Made by a program: the position numbers and the translations under genes
In this document: positions 23,101 through 37,400 of the stretch, piece after piece
How the letters are laid out: each line of letters starts with the position of its first letter
Position numbering within the stretch: position 1 is the stretch's first letter
Notes under the pieces: generated by a model
What the model saw: only the letters and a program-made list of their open reading frames with translations
What the model was told of the DNA's origin: nothing
The model's database searches: none
DNA from: Sthenelais limicola
Taxonomy: Eukaryota; Annelida; Polychaeta; Phyllodocida; Sigalionidae
Reading direction: 5' to 3'
NCBI GenBank assembly: GCA_942159475.1
Contig: OW804095.1
Coordinates: 60,354,773 to 60,418,772 of the forward strand
DNA: 64,000 nt

Positions 23101-25425
23101 ATATATGTAACTGGCTCTCAAAGCAACCGCGAAAGAAACTCCCTGCCCCGATGAAACACGAAAGTGAAAACATTATTATCCAACACTGGGTCAGAGTATA
23201 GATAATATTACGACTTAACCATTACCAACAATTGCGCTATAATTAACTTAATTAATTAATTTGGGAGACCTGGAGTAAAGTACCAGGTTGATGATGGATA
23301 CATGCGTGGCTTAGCTTGATGCCTTGGAGAGATATGGGACCAGGGATCCAGGTGCAATAGAATCATAGATATGGCTACTGGGACGCTTATCTTCTCACTG
23401 CAGCGCCGACTGGGGATTTGGATCATCAACTACGTCTAGGACAGCTATCTTTCCATCTGGAGCTCGTGCATAAACTAGCGAAAGTCCTTCATTAAATGAT
23501 CTAACTGACATTCATATTTAAGTTAGAAGTCAGCTCCATTATAAGCGTGGGTGCTTCGTGAGCCCTTTTTGGCTTGTTCTGTGATTATCGTTTTAAATTA
23601 GCGGTTTTGATATATATATTATACATTGGAATACATCCACTTATCAAAAGTGTTATGATATCTAGTATTTCTTAACCTATCATCCAGCTCTAAATCATGT
23701 CTAAATATATCCTCTCATTATACCATATTAAAAATAAACACTCTTATCATACGTCGTTGATCTACTGGCTGGTCTGCCTTGTTGTAGTAGAAGGGGTTTC
23801 CATTAGTTTCTTGAACAGCCTTTAACATTATGATGAGTTTGACATATAAGATGGTTAAGATAAGTAAATATAAAACACAATAAAAGCAATTGTATTATCC
23901 CTTTACTTTGTCTCTAAGAAGTCATTAAAAAAAAATCATGTAAATTACTCATTAAGAGTCTTTAATTTCGATGTGTTCTGAGAATAGAACATACCGGGGA
24001 GGAACTAACGTTAGATGATGGATTTCCCACCAAAAAGAGCCTGACCCTGAGGTCCACAGATAACGCTTTTTTTTTCTTTTTAATTGCAATGGGCAGTTAA
24101 ATGTGTTTAGGTATAATGTTACCATTGGAATTCTACATTTGTGAAGAAAATCGTCGTCCGTCGTCTATGCACCACTTTCGTCTTCGTCTGAGCGCAGTGG
24201 TAGTGGTAGTGGCAGTGGTGCTGGTGCTGGTCATGCTATGTCACGGTTCGTTGGCCAGCTGAGTGGGAGCTTAGTGTTAGTGGTGGCAGTGGTGACAGTG
24301 GGTGTATGTACTAATGTAGGTATGAATGTACATGTACAAAATGTACATGCAAACATAGTTACACCTTACAACTACAATCTGAGCAGCTATTATTATTGTG
24401 GTGACCTAGTATGTAGTATGGTTACAATCATTTAAACATGAAAAGTTTACATCTGTTTTAACAAATGTATAATTTGAATATTTTTTTTTCTAAATATATG
24501 CTGTTTTAAGGTATTCTGGTGGGGTTTACTTGCTGTCATTGGGAGAATTCCTTAACATTCACATGCTTACTTGAAATTTAGAATGGTTCTTCTATGTATG
24601 TATACATGTATGTATGTATGTATGTATGTATGTATGTATGTATGTATGTATGTATGTGTACATGTACTTATTTATGTATAAATGTAGCCCATTGCAATTA
24701 TATATGACGTTAGTCATAGCCGTGCATCTTGTTTATTTAACATATTTATACAGCCATAAGTGATAAGGATATACTTAGCTATTTGTAAACTTGAGTGACG
24801 TTGGTCTGACAGCAAAAATCTCATTTATAAGTTGTACCTAATGTTTCACGGGAGGAAGCCTTGTCCCAAGATATACGCGGTGAAGAAACAACGATTTAAG
24901 TTATGTTATTGCTGTTTAATTTCATAGTCGTCACTCTACGATCTTCTGAGACACTTTTAAAATTAGCACACGATTTTTTATATTGATAGAAGTAGAGAAT
25001 CTAGAAGTTTCTTCGACAACTATAATGTCACAAGTGAAGCAGTATCATGAGTATGCATTGAACTTGGCATATCTGCAAGGGAACTTACTTCATTGTCAAA
25101 CCTTCTTATCGTCATTGTATTCATGCATTTGGCTTTTTTGATAAGTCCTTCATGATTCTGAGATGCCGTCCGTGTGCAGAGGCAGACGCCGGGATAATTT
25201 CTCATTTAAATGTCGACCCAAATTACCATAAAATATATAAATAACAGGTTGATTTAAGACTAAAATTCGCTATGACAGACTTTTCTTTTAGCTTGTTGGT
25301 CAAGGATAAGAGTGCGTTGCTGACAACGGCTTCAACGCAAAGAATTATTTTTCTGTTTTAATTAATCGTGATTTTCGTCACTTGATTTCTACATTCGAAT
25401 AACAGTATTATCCTTTTTCTTGCAG
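20150..25425. other. Region between giant ORF and first recognised amphiphysin exon
   Basis: No exon could be supported on either strand. It contains a duplicated ggttcaagaaaaa motif at ~20160-20187, a GTG/GCT triplet-rich run near 24194-24232 and an ATGT microsatellite at 24593-24665. I looked for the first amphiphysin exon (ATG to a phase-0 donor) and found no convincing candidate. Confidence 0.5.
24593..24665. repeat. (ATGT)n tetranucleotide microsatellite
   Basis: About twelve uninterrupted ATGT units from ~24606, flanked by related but interrupted TATGTATAC/TGTACATGTA sequence. Confidence 0.95.
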
Positions 25426-28400
25426 TTGCTCGAGAACTTCGGGAAGGCGGACAGAACAACTGATGAGCTATTCGAAGAAAATGTCATTAACTTCCAAAAG
25501 CAACAGGTACGTTTAATTCTCAGTTCGATCGACCTTAGATTTCGCCCAATGAGATGTCAAATAGTATTTCCGATCTAATATTATATGTTATCTCTCTGAA
25601 TAAATGATTGGTTATATACACCTCATTCTGATTCCCATATGAATCATTCTAGATATTAATAATGCTAGTGTATACATCTTGCGCAAACTATAACTTATAT
25701 TCCGTAAAAACACGCATGATCCCTTGAGGACCTGGCCAACTTAAGTCGAGTTATTGGCGTTAGTTATCTTTTGGTACATATGGCCCCTGTATTTCTACCG
25801 GTTTGGGGGGATTCCATCGTACAGATCGTTTTGGAAATCAGGAACCCCGTCCCCCGGGAAATTTCTCCGATACCACTTGATAGCATCCTATTATAATTCC
25901 TAACGATCTGCTGATTAGCTGCGTGCGGGAGCTTGTTCAGTGGCTGGTTATTATACAGAAATATAATGTAGTTGGGTAGGAAGTGAAGTAAGGCCTTAGA
26001 ATTGTATTTTTTGTCCTCCATCAACCAGTACCATAATGGAAATGGTAAACTGATTCCTGTTTGTCTTGCCACTTAACGTGGGCGAAATGTAGCTGCATTT
26101 TCACTGATATTTTTTTTTTATTGTGTTTCAAAAAGCTATTTCTGGAATAATAGATAAGATAAATTTCAACATCTGACACCAGTTTATTTAAATTAAAAAC
26201 TATAGCATACTTTTCTAAATGTCTTTTTTATGCATAACAAGCTCTCACCTTTTATCTATGGTTGCAAATCTCCCAAAAGATTCATGTATGTGGAACACGC
26301 ATTGGATCAAGCTGGAAAGCCATTGGGACTGGAATTTATGTTTATTTTTTAATGTCGATCATCGGTCTGGCCTTGGGGGCGGTCCTTAGAGTAATCAGCA
26401 GTATTATCTTGTGAATAATCATGATTAGTCTTCAGTGCTGGGCTCTCAAAGGTGTGGGTGCCAGGTGGGGATTCTATACAAAAAGTTTTAAGCATTAAGG
26501 AAAGTGTTCCAAGTTTTGATGTCGCAACTGATATTCCCCAGAAGATGAACATGAAAGACATTTTTTGGTAGTAATTAGTCATTTACAAGACTAGGGATGG
26601 GGTTGAAAGAGAACTTTGTACATCATGCATCGCGGTATCCTGCATCGTGACATACTGTTGATTAAAGATGACAACATTACAGGTTGAGAAAATTTCTTAC
26701 TGAGATGAACGGTTAGAATGAACTCCCGTATATATACGTTTCTACAAAAGATCTGTTTCGAGTAACAGAGATACTATGGAGGTGTTAGCAGAAGGATAAC
26801 CTGTCGCATGACTGAATAGGGAACAAAACATCACCTGAAAATCAAAAGTCTTGTATTGTAATCTGATTTTACAATAGCAGTAGCCTATTCCATTTAACAT
26901 ATAATCATGGTTTCAATGAGATACAATTATCAAAGAACTTCAATACTTCCTAAATTACAGACATCAAAAGCGCGGATATAATAACATAGGCAGAGATGAT
27001 CAGCCTAGCAAGCAAAATATTGTTTAATGGTCACTAGATGGCAGTTGTGCAGGTAGATGGATGTTATGGTATCGCCCTCTAGATGTCATGGGCCTTTTAC
27101 TGCCTGCTATTAGGCTGGTTTCACCATCGCTTTGCCCAATAGTAGACAACGTTATTGCTTATTTGCAGTTGTTGCCAATGATTTCTAGCCCAGGGGTAAT
27201 CACTTAGCCGTAATAAAGGTTCGAATAAAAATAGGAAGCGCGGCAAATTGGATTTTCTGTGTTAACCATTACATGACATTGCCCATGCTGGGATTCCGAT
27301 TGATTAAGTCCGGTTTGGACACGCTATGTGTTATATGTAATAAAAACATGACTATGACTTCTCGAAATCGTTTGTTCTTTTCACCAGGAATGGATGCCAG
27401 TTTATGCCTTTCTAGTCATCTTTTTTTATTCTAGAAATAGAATTAGAATTATTTACTATCACATAATAAACATGTTAAATAGTTTGTTAGTTTAAATATG
27501 AAATATTTATAGAACTGATGAAGTTATATATAGCACTTCAAGGCAAAATAACTTATATTTGTTGAGTGATCCACAATTACTTGCCTGCTGGTAGTCATGA
27601 ACGTTTGTATAATTAAAAAAATACATGATTATTTCGGTTTCTTTCGAAACATTTATGATAGGTTTGTGAACCTTCTACCACGAAGACATGCCTGCATAGC
27701 TGCCTAATTGTTCGAAGAAACGTATTGATCTGTTGAGATGACTTACCATGAAGTTAGCTGCAAGGTCTTCCCTGTCACACAATATTTTCTTAGATTAATC
27801 TAAGATTAATCTTGTGTGGTTATACTTAACCTGGAAATGTAGGCCAAATTAAATCATATAAAACAGTTGCCTAAAGCAAAGTTAATATAAAGCAAGAGGC
27901 TCCCGTGCATTGATATCTAACTTGCACGATACATAGTACTTCGCGTAGATGTAAAATGTCCCTATATATTTACTTCTCATGCATAACGTGGATACAAAAA
28001 AAACATTTTTCATTTCTTCCTTGCCCGAGATATTATCTACTAAATTTTCTCTTCACACAAGTTTAAGGTTTTTCACATTTCACCAAGGTGTTACAAATTT
28101 GACTACTTGATATATTATATATACTAAAATATATTTCGTCCTCTGATGAAATATCCCAATAAAGTTGACGTAACATGGTTTGGAGTGCTTTAGGTGGCTG
28201 CGATTTGGATTGGTATTTACAAATGTTCGAAGCCACCTCAGTCGTGTATGTGTCTGGTTTCTGCTCGGTAAACTTTCCAGTCAGAGCTATGGACAAAGCA
28301 TTGGAATTGCACCGCGGCGTTAAATACTGGGTCTTCATGTTGTTTCATATTATTGATTTATTGTTTTGAAATGTGATTTGTGCCTTTCTCAAATTTTACC

Positions 28401-31400
28401 TTAATCTTACCATTAGACAGATTCATCGAAGTATTTCTAATGTAGTTTGTAAATTTGCTCAACTTTATTACCCATCATTTCAGACTGCGGCTAGCAAGCT
28501 TCACAAAGAAATCGCGAATTACCTGAAATGTGTGAAGGGTGAGTATGCCTTACCATAGGTGTTGAAAAAGAAACGCCGATCTTCTAATGGAATATGACAA
28601 GAAATAAACATGATTTTCCCTTAACATTTATTTGATAACAACCAAATTCTATTTCTTCCAAATTTCAGAATTGTGATATGACGATATTGCTTTTATTTCA
28701 GCGATGTCTGTGGCTAGCAACAGTTTCTACACTGCTATCAAAGACACCTACGAAGATGACTGGTATGGCTATGCGGACGTGTGCAATGCTGTAGAGGTGG
28801 GTTAAACGCGCCTTTGTAATCAGTCTATTATCTTGCACCTAAAGCCTTATTTCAACGTCACACAAGAAAACTTGTGAAATATAGTCATAGACTCATAATC
28901 TAATGTTTCCAAGCAATTATATTAATTCTGTGATTCGGAGACTACTTTTGTCCATATATCAATCTTTGTTAAAGAATCACGACCCACGGCCACATATTAA
29001 TTTTCTTTTGGTATTTTCTTGGACTTGTTGCAGTCTCTATCCATGTTGTGGGACGATTATCTCGCTAGTCTCGTTGAACAAGTACAGGGACCCCTACAGT
29101 CTTACATTGGACGCTTCCCAGATGTCAAGGTAACTATATACGTGATGTTTTATTTAATTATATTCAAACGTAATTTAAGCTATCTATTTTGATCCTTTTA
29201 CATCTAAAAAGTAGATATTAGTACTAACACGTAGAGCTAGTAAAACGGCACATAAGTAATTATGGGAATTTTGCCGTCCTACACAGAAAATCATATACAT
29301 CAAAACATAGTTATACTCCGTGAGAGTCCACCGTCCTGTCCCCCAAATAACTATTCCATATACTTGAATTCATCAGTGCATGCTACCTTTAGTTTGACAT
29401 GGGCAGCTACCTATGTTAACGTCCATTGCATGAAGAAGTTCAGTGTTATGGGAAACGGTTGGCCACCCAGCACTGTACCACTGTGTCCATGTTGCGAGTT
29501 CATTCTGTCCATTTCTCCCCGCTACATTAGTTTTGATTCACGAGGCTATATCTTTTTACAGAAGCACAGGCCAATCAAATTACCCTCCCATGGACGGACG
29601 TACATCTTTTCTTAAGCATTTGCCTTTGTTTCTTAGATTCATTAATTTCCACATCATACACCATAAATTGGGTGTATTCGAGTTATAGTTGCTTCATTGT
29701 GTTTCAAATACAGACACTATATATACCCGGTAGATGGATTGTGCCGGACGTAGATACTATATTTATATTCGTTGTACAGACCTGCGTGGTTGGTTTACGA
29801 CTGAACAATCAGAAGCAACGTGCGTATCCCACATGGAAGTAGTATATAGAAATGCTACCGTTCTTCGGGCTCCAGCCACAAAGTTACATTTGCTTTGACG
29901 GAGTAAAAATAATTTTCATTTCATAACGCTGCTCTGTTGATGCACTTCATTGATTGGATTAAATTATAGTGTGGCTGTAGTTGGGGAATGTGATTCATCA
30001 ATTATATTGCCCTCAATTCCAACAAGTTGAATGCCTGGATGGAAAGCATGAAGTCATTATCTCACTCATATGTTGACTATTTGGTAGAGGCAATTTAGTC
30101 GATTTAGGCACAAATGGATTGGCGCCGCAAAGTGGCAGAAATGTGTCTAACGTGAAGTGATTTATTTGATGCTGGTGTCTGGCTGTGTCGGCGGGCTCGC
30201 TCCCTTTAGTTGGAACTTGCCAATAGGACAAATTCACTTGTTGGCGGCCGTTTGCATCGGTTTATAAAGATACGCTCTGTTGTTGATGTGGTTCCTCTTT
30301 CTCCATTCAAATGCGGAGACATGCATTTCATTATCAGAAAGGGATATTGTCTGCTGCTTCTTTACGCCGGTACTTCCCCGGGATCCACATCACCACCCTT
30401 TGTTTTCCCAATATCTCTCACCGCATGTACAGCTAAACTTTTATTTAACGGCTCTCCTTTCTGTTTCTATCTGCCTCTCTGCCTAAACTTCGATCTCTTG
30501 TCTTTCTTCTTCTCTCATCCTTTTCTTTGGTTTGTTTTATTCCACACTTCAGTTTCATGGATTCTGTTCACTTCTTTTCCCTTATCACACTGAAGTTTGC
30601 TTCCCAGAAGAGCTATCCGGTGACGGGTCTTACGTTAACGACTTGTGTTGAAGTTGAGACAATCAAACTCCAAAAGCGATATGGCTGTCTATATGGTGCA
30701 CTGTCCATATATATCTAGATGGCCCTTCACTTTCCTTCGTGTATGCAATTTTCAAATCATGGGGCGAAATGGGACCCGAATTTTGCCTGAGGCGCTGGTA
30801 AACTCTGGAATACTTGTTGTCTGTTCAGTGATAGGGACACAAATACTGACATGTGGCACGCTATCCAATCATCCATCCTGTTCTATCAGTCCCACTGAGA
30901 TTATCCTTCCCTCGCTCCGCCCCTCCCCTCTCCCAGTCCCACCCACCCACACTGACAGGCCCTCTCTCAGTCCCCCCCACCCGCCCCCACGCCATTGACT
31001 CCACCACTTTCAACAACAGGTCCTTATCTTCCCCCAGGCTCTGATATGAACGACTGGCAAATTGCAGTCCTAGACCCATGCTCTATCCAGAATTACCATC
31101 ATTTACTTCAGTAGCGGAATTCGTCTCTTGTTTTGCTTTGTTTGGGGATCAATTAATTCCCCGTTTACATTTTATGGGTGTAATGGGCGTCGGAGCTAAT
31201 TTACTTTTGAGTAATGGGATATTGCCATGCGTGTATTTTTGTTGGTTGCCAGATCATAATTACATCGCAATTATTTAATCAATTAATTCCATTGCAATAA
31301 TGGTCCAGTGTTTACTTTGTCTATATTAGAGAAAGTTTCTGATGGAAATTTTGTTGGAATTATATCCACGATTCTAATGGGGAATTATACAAAAAGAACT

Positions 31401-34400
31401 GAAATAGCGGGGATTCTAGCGTATAACAAGTACGTGTTATTTATTATAGACCTAGAGCTCTTGTATTGCATTTGCGATCCGAGGCGAATCCATATAAGTG
31501 TCCCTGATCTACCGCACCCCTGTTATTCCCTGAGAAAGTTATGGGTAATGCAATGTTCAATGGCACTATCTTTGATCTAGTTTAGCCCGTCAGTATCGCG
31601 GGACACCTCCGGCAGACCTGTGATCTTTTCTTGCCCAGGTCTGCACGGTTAAATTATGGATCAATAGGTTTTTAACTTTTTGTTGCAGTCAGGTATAGGG
31701 AGCCAGCAACTCTGAGGATATTTTAAACTGGGGGTGTCATTTTGCTAATTATATCATATGTGTGTGTCTTATTCCATGTAAAACCATGTATATGATAATA
31801 TGTGACTTGTTTTTTATGGTATGAGGAGGGATATTTATCTATATGATGTTCTCAGTGCCCTACCCTGGGATGCCTGAGCATGGTCCTGGCATGAGATGTC
31901 TCCATGACAACCGTCCGTCTGTGTCCAATCTCTGCCTCTCCCTCTAGCAGGCCCTGCCCCTTGCGTCCCTCATTGCCTTGCTGGATAACAAGGAGAAATG
32001 TTTGATTTCCATTTGGCTGTGGATTGTTTCTACTTTACAACTGGATTACCTCGCCATTGTATATGCATATACATACTTGGATACCTTACATTGATCTAAA
32101 TGTGACATTCTGATTATATCATTTCTTTTGGACGTGGATTTTCATATTGAAATAGACCTTGAAATGGGTTGATTGGAGATGTTAGATGCAGGGATTTTTT
32201 CCGTAAGAGAAGGCTTTGGCCTCAGACAGGATTGTAGTACTATTGAACATTACTGGAGGACCTAGTTGGTATATCTTTGCATCCATATAATGGAGGTTAT
32301 TGTATTGAACGTGCTTGGATGTAGATGCCTAGGGAATAATAGTCAAATTAGTTTGGTCCTCCCCGGGGACTTTATCTCCCGCACTCTCAAGAATATGTTC
32401 ATAGTCATGCCATCATATCCACCTGGGCAATAGTAAATCGTGTAAGATGTGATACATCGCAGTTATGTTTACTGCAGATCGCATATAGAATATGGCAGGT
32501 ACAATATTGAATGATTCTGCACATAATTCGTGTATTATTTCGTGTATTCTTGTATTACTTATCCATGGTCTCTTCCTTTGTGATCCGTGGCAGTGGCAGT
32601 CATTGAGGGCAGCAATATTATCCAAGAGCAAAGTGTGGTCTAGTGAAAATATATTCACGGGCATCCTACTGTGTTGGCAGAGCAGATTTCCTTAAGGCCT
32701 GTTTTCCACCCCACACATCGCTCTTAGTTTGCATTAGTGAGGTTTAATTCTTTAGACTTCACTCCCCTTTGTTCTTGCTAACAGTGGCTTGGCAATAGCT
32801 TGGAAGTGATGAATTGAAGAAGCTGTGGACCAATCTGGTAAATTACTCTCCTCCCCGCCAGTTATTGAATATTGAAGTGTGTTGAGTGCATTGCTAATGC
32901 ATTGAGTTAATTTACATTTTAACTCACACACATAAGTCCTGACAGAATACATTCCAAAACTTACGACCGATTGCACGCACCATCGCCTTAGAAGATATTT
33001 TTCAGATTAACCTGAATATAGGAACGATTTATGTTATAGTATTTGATACGTGCATGTATATCATCCTTCATTCATTTCTCTTCTGATCTTTATCTATGCA
33101 TTTCTATTATTAAGGCCCTTGCCCACTAAGCCGATTCTCACAGAATTTAGCGGAAAATGGTCCTCTGCGGCGCAAAATCGCATGAGAATCGGCTGAGTGG
33201 ACTAGGGCCTTTAGACATCATTTGGCCATATAACAGGAAATCTGCTATAATAAATCAAGGTTTATAGGCTCTATTCCGCCTGTACATAATATTAAGGGGA
33301 TTTAGTTAGGGGTCGTTACGGGGGTGCGATAGGTAAGTGTATCCCGCTGCTCTTTTCCTCGCCTAATTGCCTTTTTCCGGAAGTAGCTTAATCAAGGGCC
33401 CCGGATATGAGGATATCAGAGGCTGGTCCGGGGCCAGGTCTGGCAGCGCTGGCTTTGACTGACCTCATGCTACTGTTGCATTGATGTATATTACATGGAC
33501 AAGAGAGGCCTGGCCCGCTGCACCGAATGAATAATGTTGTAGCAACAAGTTCCTTTGTTCACTCTTTTTGTCTGCCGCTCCTGTAGTGAATATATCAGTC
33601 ATGCAATGACCTCCATTCAGAGCATTCTGGATAATCCAGTTAACATAAAATAGTGAATATTTCATCGGTGTTTATTTGCAGGATTGGAGGCTGCGTGTTG
33701 TGTCATTTATACGGTCACACTTTTTGTTCCCTAGGCATTACCCTTTGCCCACCGAGGCATCAAAATGAATTGTCGAGGTGGGATGGTGGGAGTACAAGCA
33801 TAGATTCAAATGGATGTTCAGGTCGACCTCTCCCCTAGGAGACTCATAATGTGCCAAGTATGGCTGGCACCACTGCTGTATCTTTATTGTAGGGTGGCTT
33901 CCGTCGAAAAAGAATAGTCTGTACTTTATTTATCATACCTAACTGCCCCAAATTGGCAAAATCGTTGAATTGATTTTTAATAACAGTTCATTATCGTAAT
34001 TTTTTTTCACTGAGATTTTATGTTATCTATTGCTGTTTGACAGGCTTCGTTAAGTGAAGACTTAATTAAGCGTCATACATTATTGTCACCGTGAATTTGA
34101 CCGAAAATTGTGTCAAGTAATTGCTTTTGATCATCTGTAGTATCTGGGATGAATGAGATAAAAGGGAATCCGGCAGTACTTCAATGAACGAATGGACAGT
34201 TTGTGGTGGGACCTGTATAATCAGTTGTATATACCGTACACCCAGCATTCATTCCATGCCTGCACTGCTACAAGCACTGGCAGGCGGCTATACAAACACC
34301 CATGGAAGATATGGCTCGTAGTATCCACTGTTACTATTAAGCAGAATACATTCAGCCTCTGCTTGGAAGGATTATATCTTGAACACAAACCATGGCGCTT

Positions 34401-37400
34401 ATCGGGAGAATGATAGACTATATGACATTTGGTATGTTTGGAACCATGGTGGATATAGTATTTATGCGGTGCTACAGGAAGGAACTCGCCCAACAAGCTG
34501 AGGAGGTAATTCTGGCAAATTGATTTCAGTGAGAGAAGAAGTGGGATCCACTCTCTCCCTGATTGGATTGTGTACTTAAGAGATGTATGCCGCTTCCATT
34601 CCAGGGTTTTCTCTCCTGGTCAATAATATCTTTCTCTTTCGGGTATTGACGCTCTCTGATGTAGGAAAACCAATATTTGGAGAGGCTTCTGCTTTCCATT
34701 GCTACATCTGGCGAGGCCTTGGAATGGGAATTGATTTGATACATCTATGACGGGCGTGTTTATCTTTTCAGAACAAAATCAATAAGAGGAATAGGAAGCT
34801 AACAGACTTCGATAGCTGCCGCCACAACCTATCTGCCCAACAAAATGCCAAGAAACCCGACACGTCAAAGGTCCAGAAGGTCGGTTCATCCTTAATTATT
34901 CCTTTTCCTTAATTAATTTGATATTCAGAGTTGAACTTAGGTAGGCATGGAAGTAGTATGGATGGATGTTTAGGCGTTCTATGTACTTCTCTGAACCTTG
35001 CAAATGTAATACTGTGATATTTCTCTCTTAGGCGAAAGAAGAGCTCGAAGAATCGAAGAGGATCTATCAAGAACTGAATAATGAACTCCATGAAGATCTA
35101 CCAGCTCTATACGATAAGTGAGTTTGAATTTAAAACTATTTTACTATGAAATGGTTAGCATGGATCAATTACAAGAAAAAACATATTTATTGAAAATACA
35201 CTAATCATTGAGAGGTGCATCTCAAATAGTGCTTCTTGTTCTTCCGATTTCTTTTGTCCCATTTTCCAAAAATATGTACCTTCATCTAAAATACATACGT
35301 AAATGTGCATTTGATAAAATAAAAATGTTGGTTTGATTGCCTATAGCATTATGTTCTTTTTCTTTTTTCAGCCGAATAAATTTCCTTGCTTCAAATTTTC
35401 AATCGCTGTTCACTTCTGAAGCAAAGTTCCAAGAGGAATCAGCTAAGGTCAATTTTTTCTAAATTCTAAATACTATACCTATTAAATGAGTACTTTGTGT
35501 GATTCAAATACATGTACAAAACATAAGTTCTCCATTTGAATTTCTTGCTGATTCTATAATTTTAAAACTACTGTTTCCAGATCAAAACACAAATATCCAA
35601 CGTCACAGAACGGTTATCAAATGAAACGAGTATACAAGCATTTGGTAGACCCACGCGTGGGTAAGTTGCTAGTTTTCACTTATCGATAGTGCGAATAATC
35701 TAAATTCCAAATATATGACCTTCCTTGTATATTGGCTTATTTCAAGGAGGACGTATTGTGTGATATATTAAAAATGCAGCCACGAGTGAGATCCAAATAA
35801 GAGCTATGGGGAATTTACGTTTACGGAATAATCGATTTCATTTTCAACATTAAAAACATTTAATTTTCCGGTCTCCTGGCAAATGAAATGGTAATTCAGG
35901 CAAATTAAGTCGAAGAAAAACATTGCGTTATGGGGCGCCGGCGATGAATTTGATCACCATTTCTCTGAGATCAATTAAAGTTAACATTTATCAAGAAAAT
36001 TGGCTTCCATGTAAATCCCAAAAGATGTATAGCTGTTATTTGTTAATCCTTTATTATTCTGCATTTCTGGTGTTCTAGTAAGAGTTAGGCTTATGCCATT
36101 ACTCCTAATATTTAAGGGTGGGGTACTTTCTAATGTGTCAACCCTCACTTATTCTCTGTACCTTTGACTTCTGACAGAGGTCGTGATATTTCTGAAGATC
36201 AATCTGAAGTTGATTCTGAAGAGACATCTGACAAGGTGAACATGGGCTATAGCAGGACACCTAACGATATTGACGATCGAGGATCGGGACACCGAGGAAG
36301 AGAATCAGGTATGACTGCTGAACTACAATACTGTGTTGTTGGGAACAGGGTTTTTTCTGGGTGGTCTGACGACCACACGATCTTTACTAATTTAATCTTC
36401 ATTGAAATGTTTATTGCAAAAGAAAAATAATGACTTATATGGAATACCTAGTTTAAAATCTATTTCTTTATCGAGTTTGAATGCAACATCCATTTGAAAT
36501 ACAAATATCTGGTATACAATATGAACTATAGATAGGCCTTTTGCAAGAGAACCGAGGAGTTTCTTTTGGGGTGGGATGGTCTTTTAGAATTGTCTGCAAT
36601 CTTTCGCAGTTATTTCCAAGTATTTACATCTATTCCTGTGGATTCCTAGTACATTATAACCATGCAGTCTATATTAGAAATCCTTTCACTGGGAGATTCC
36701 ATTAATTTTGAGGGAGACTCCTTTTTAAAATTAAATAATAGATAGTGTGGGGGTGACCCTCTTGTTCCTCTCTCTGAATAAACCGTTGCTTTACACAAAT
36801 TATCATATAATTATGTGGGTTTTACAGGTGGCGATTCTGATGAGGCAGGCCACTCGCCGCAGGTCAACCACCGATCTAATGGTCTCGACCAGGACTCGAA
36901 CGACATGGTAGATACCGGGACCCCAGAGAGTCCTCCTGAGCCTACAGAGCCTTCAGTTGATCCACATTATGAGCCTGTCACCATTGGCCGTCAGGCACGA
37001 GAACTTCTTATATTCCTGGTTATCTCTTGATGGGGCCAGTATTGCCTCCAACACCCTCCACACTAAAACAACTTAAAATAAATTTGAAAAGAACAACATT
37101 ATTAAACATGCTCTAGCCCTCCTATCATATTGTAAAATAATAACACCATCTTTTTACTAATTGCTTGGAATTTCACAGTAGATATCTATTTTTGGTGGGG
37201 CGGGTGGGGGGGGGGGACAGGAACATTTTCTTTTTTTGAACATATTCTTTTTAATTTTTTGGTTTGTTTCAAACCATCAACATTGGGTCAAACATTTTAC
37301 ATTTTAATTTAAATGAACTATTCCTTAGAATTGTTATTCTTTCAACTCGTTCGATTTGAGTTAGGGAAGTGAAGGGACTGGCAAATGTTTAATTTAAGGG

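Larger units (their letters stand above)
25426..35660 (+). other. Amphiphysin BAR-domain exons
   Basis: Eight exons encode the BAR helices. Exon lengths of 27, 32 and 36 codons between phase-0 introns resemble the vertebrate BIN1 exon layout as I recall it. The three-helix core is recognisable from the GKAD segment (25444), TYEDDWYG in the 28702-28796 exon, the [17 protein letters not shown] helix (29034) and the long charged helix in 34772-35117. The N-terminal helix H0 precedes this and is not in the recognised sequence. Confidence 0.92.

Noticed and set aside
24842..24924. Short frame MFHGRKPCPKIYAVKKQRFK as amphiphysin exon 1
   Set aside because: No GT donor in the right phase, and the sequence does not resemble helix H0 of BAR proteins.
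29262..30593. Frames of 117 and 127 codons in the large amphiphysin intron
   Set aside because: Hydrophobic, low-complexity translations of pyrimidine-rich DNA with no splice sites or family resemblance.
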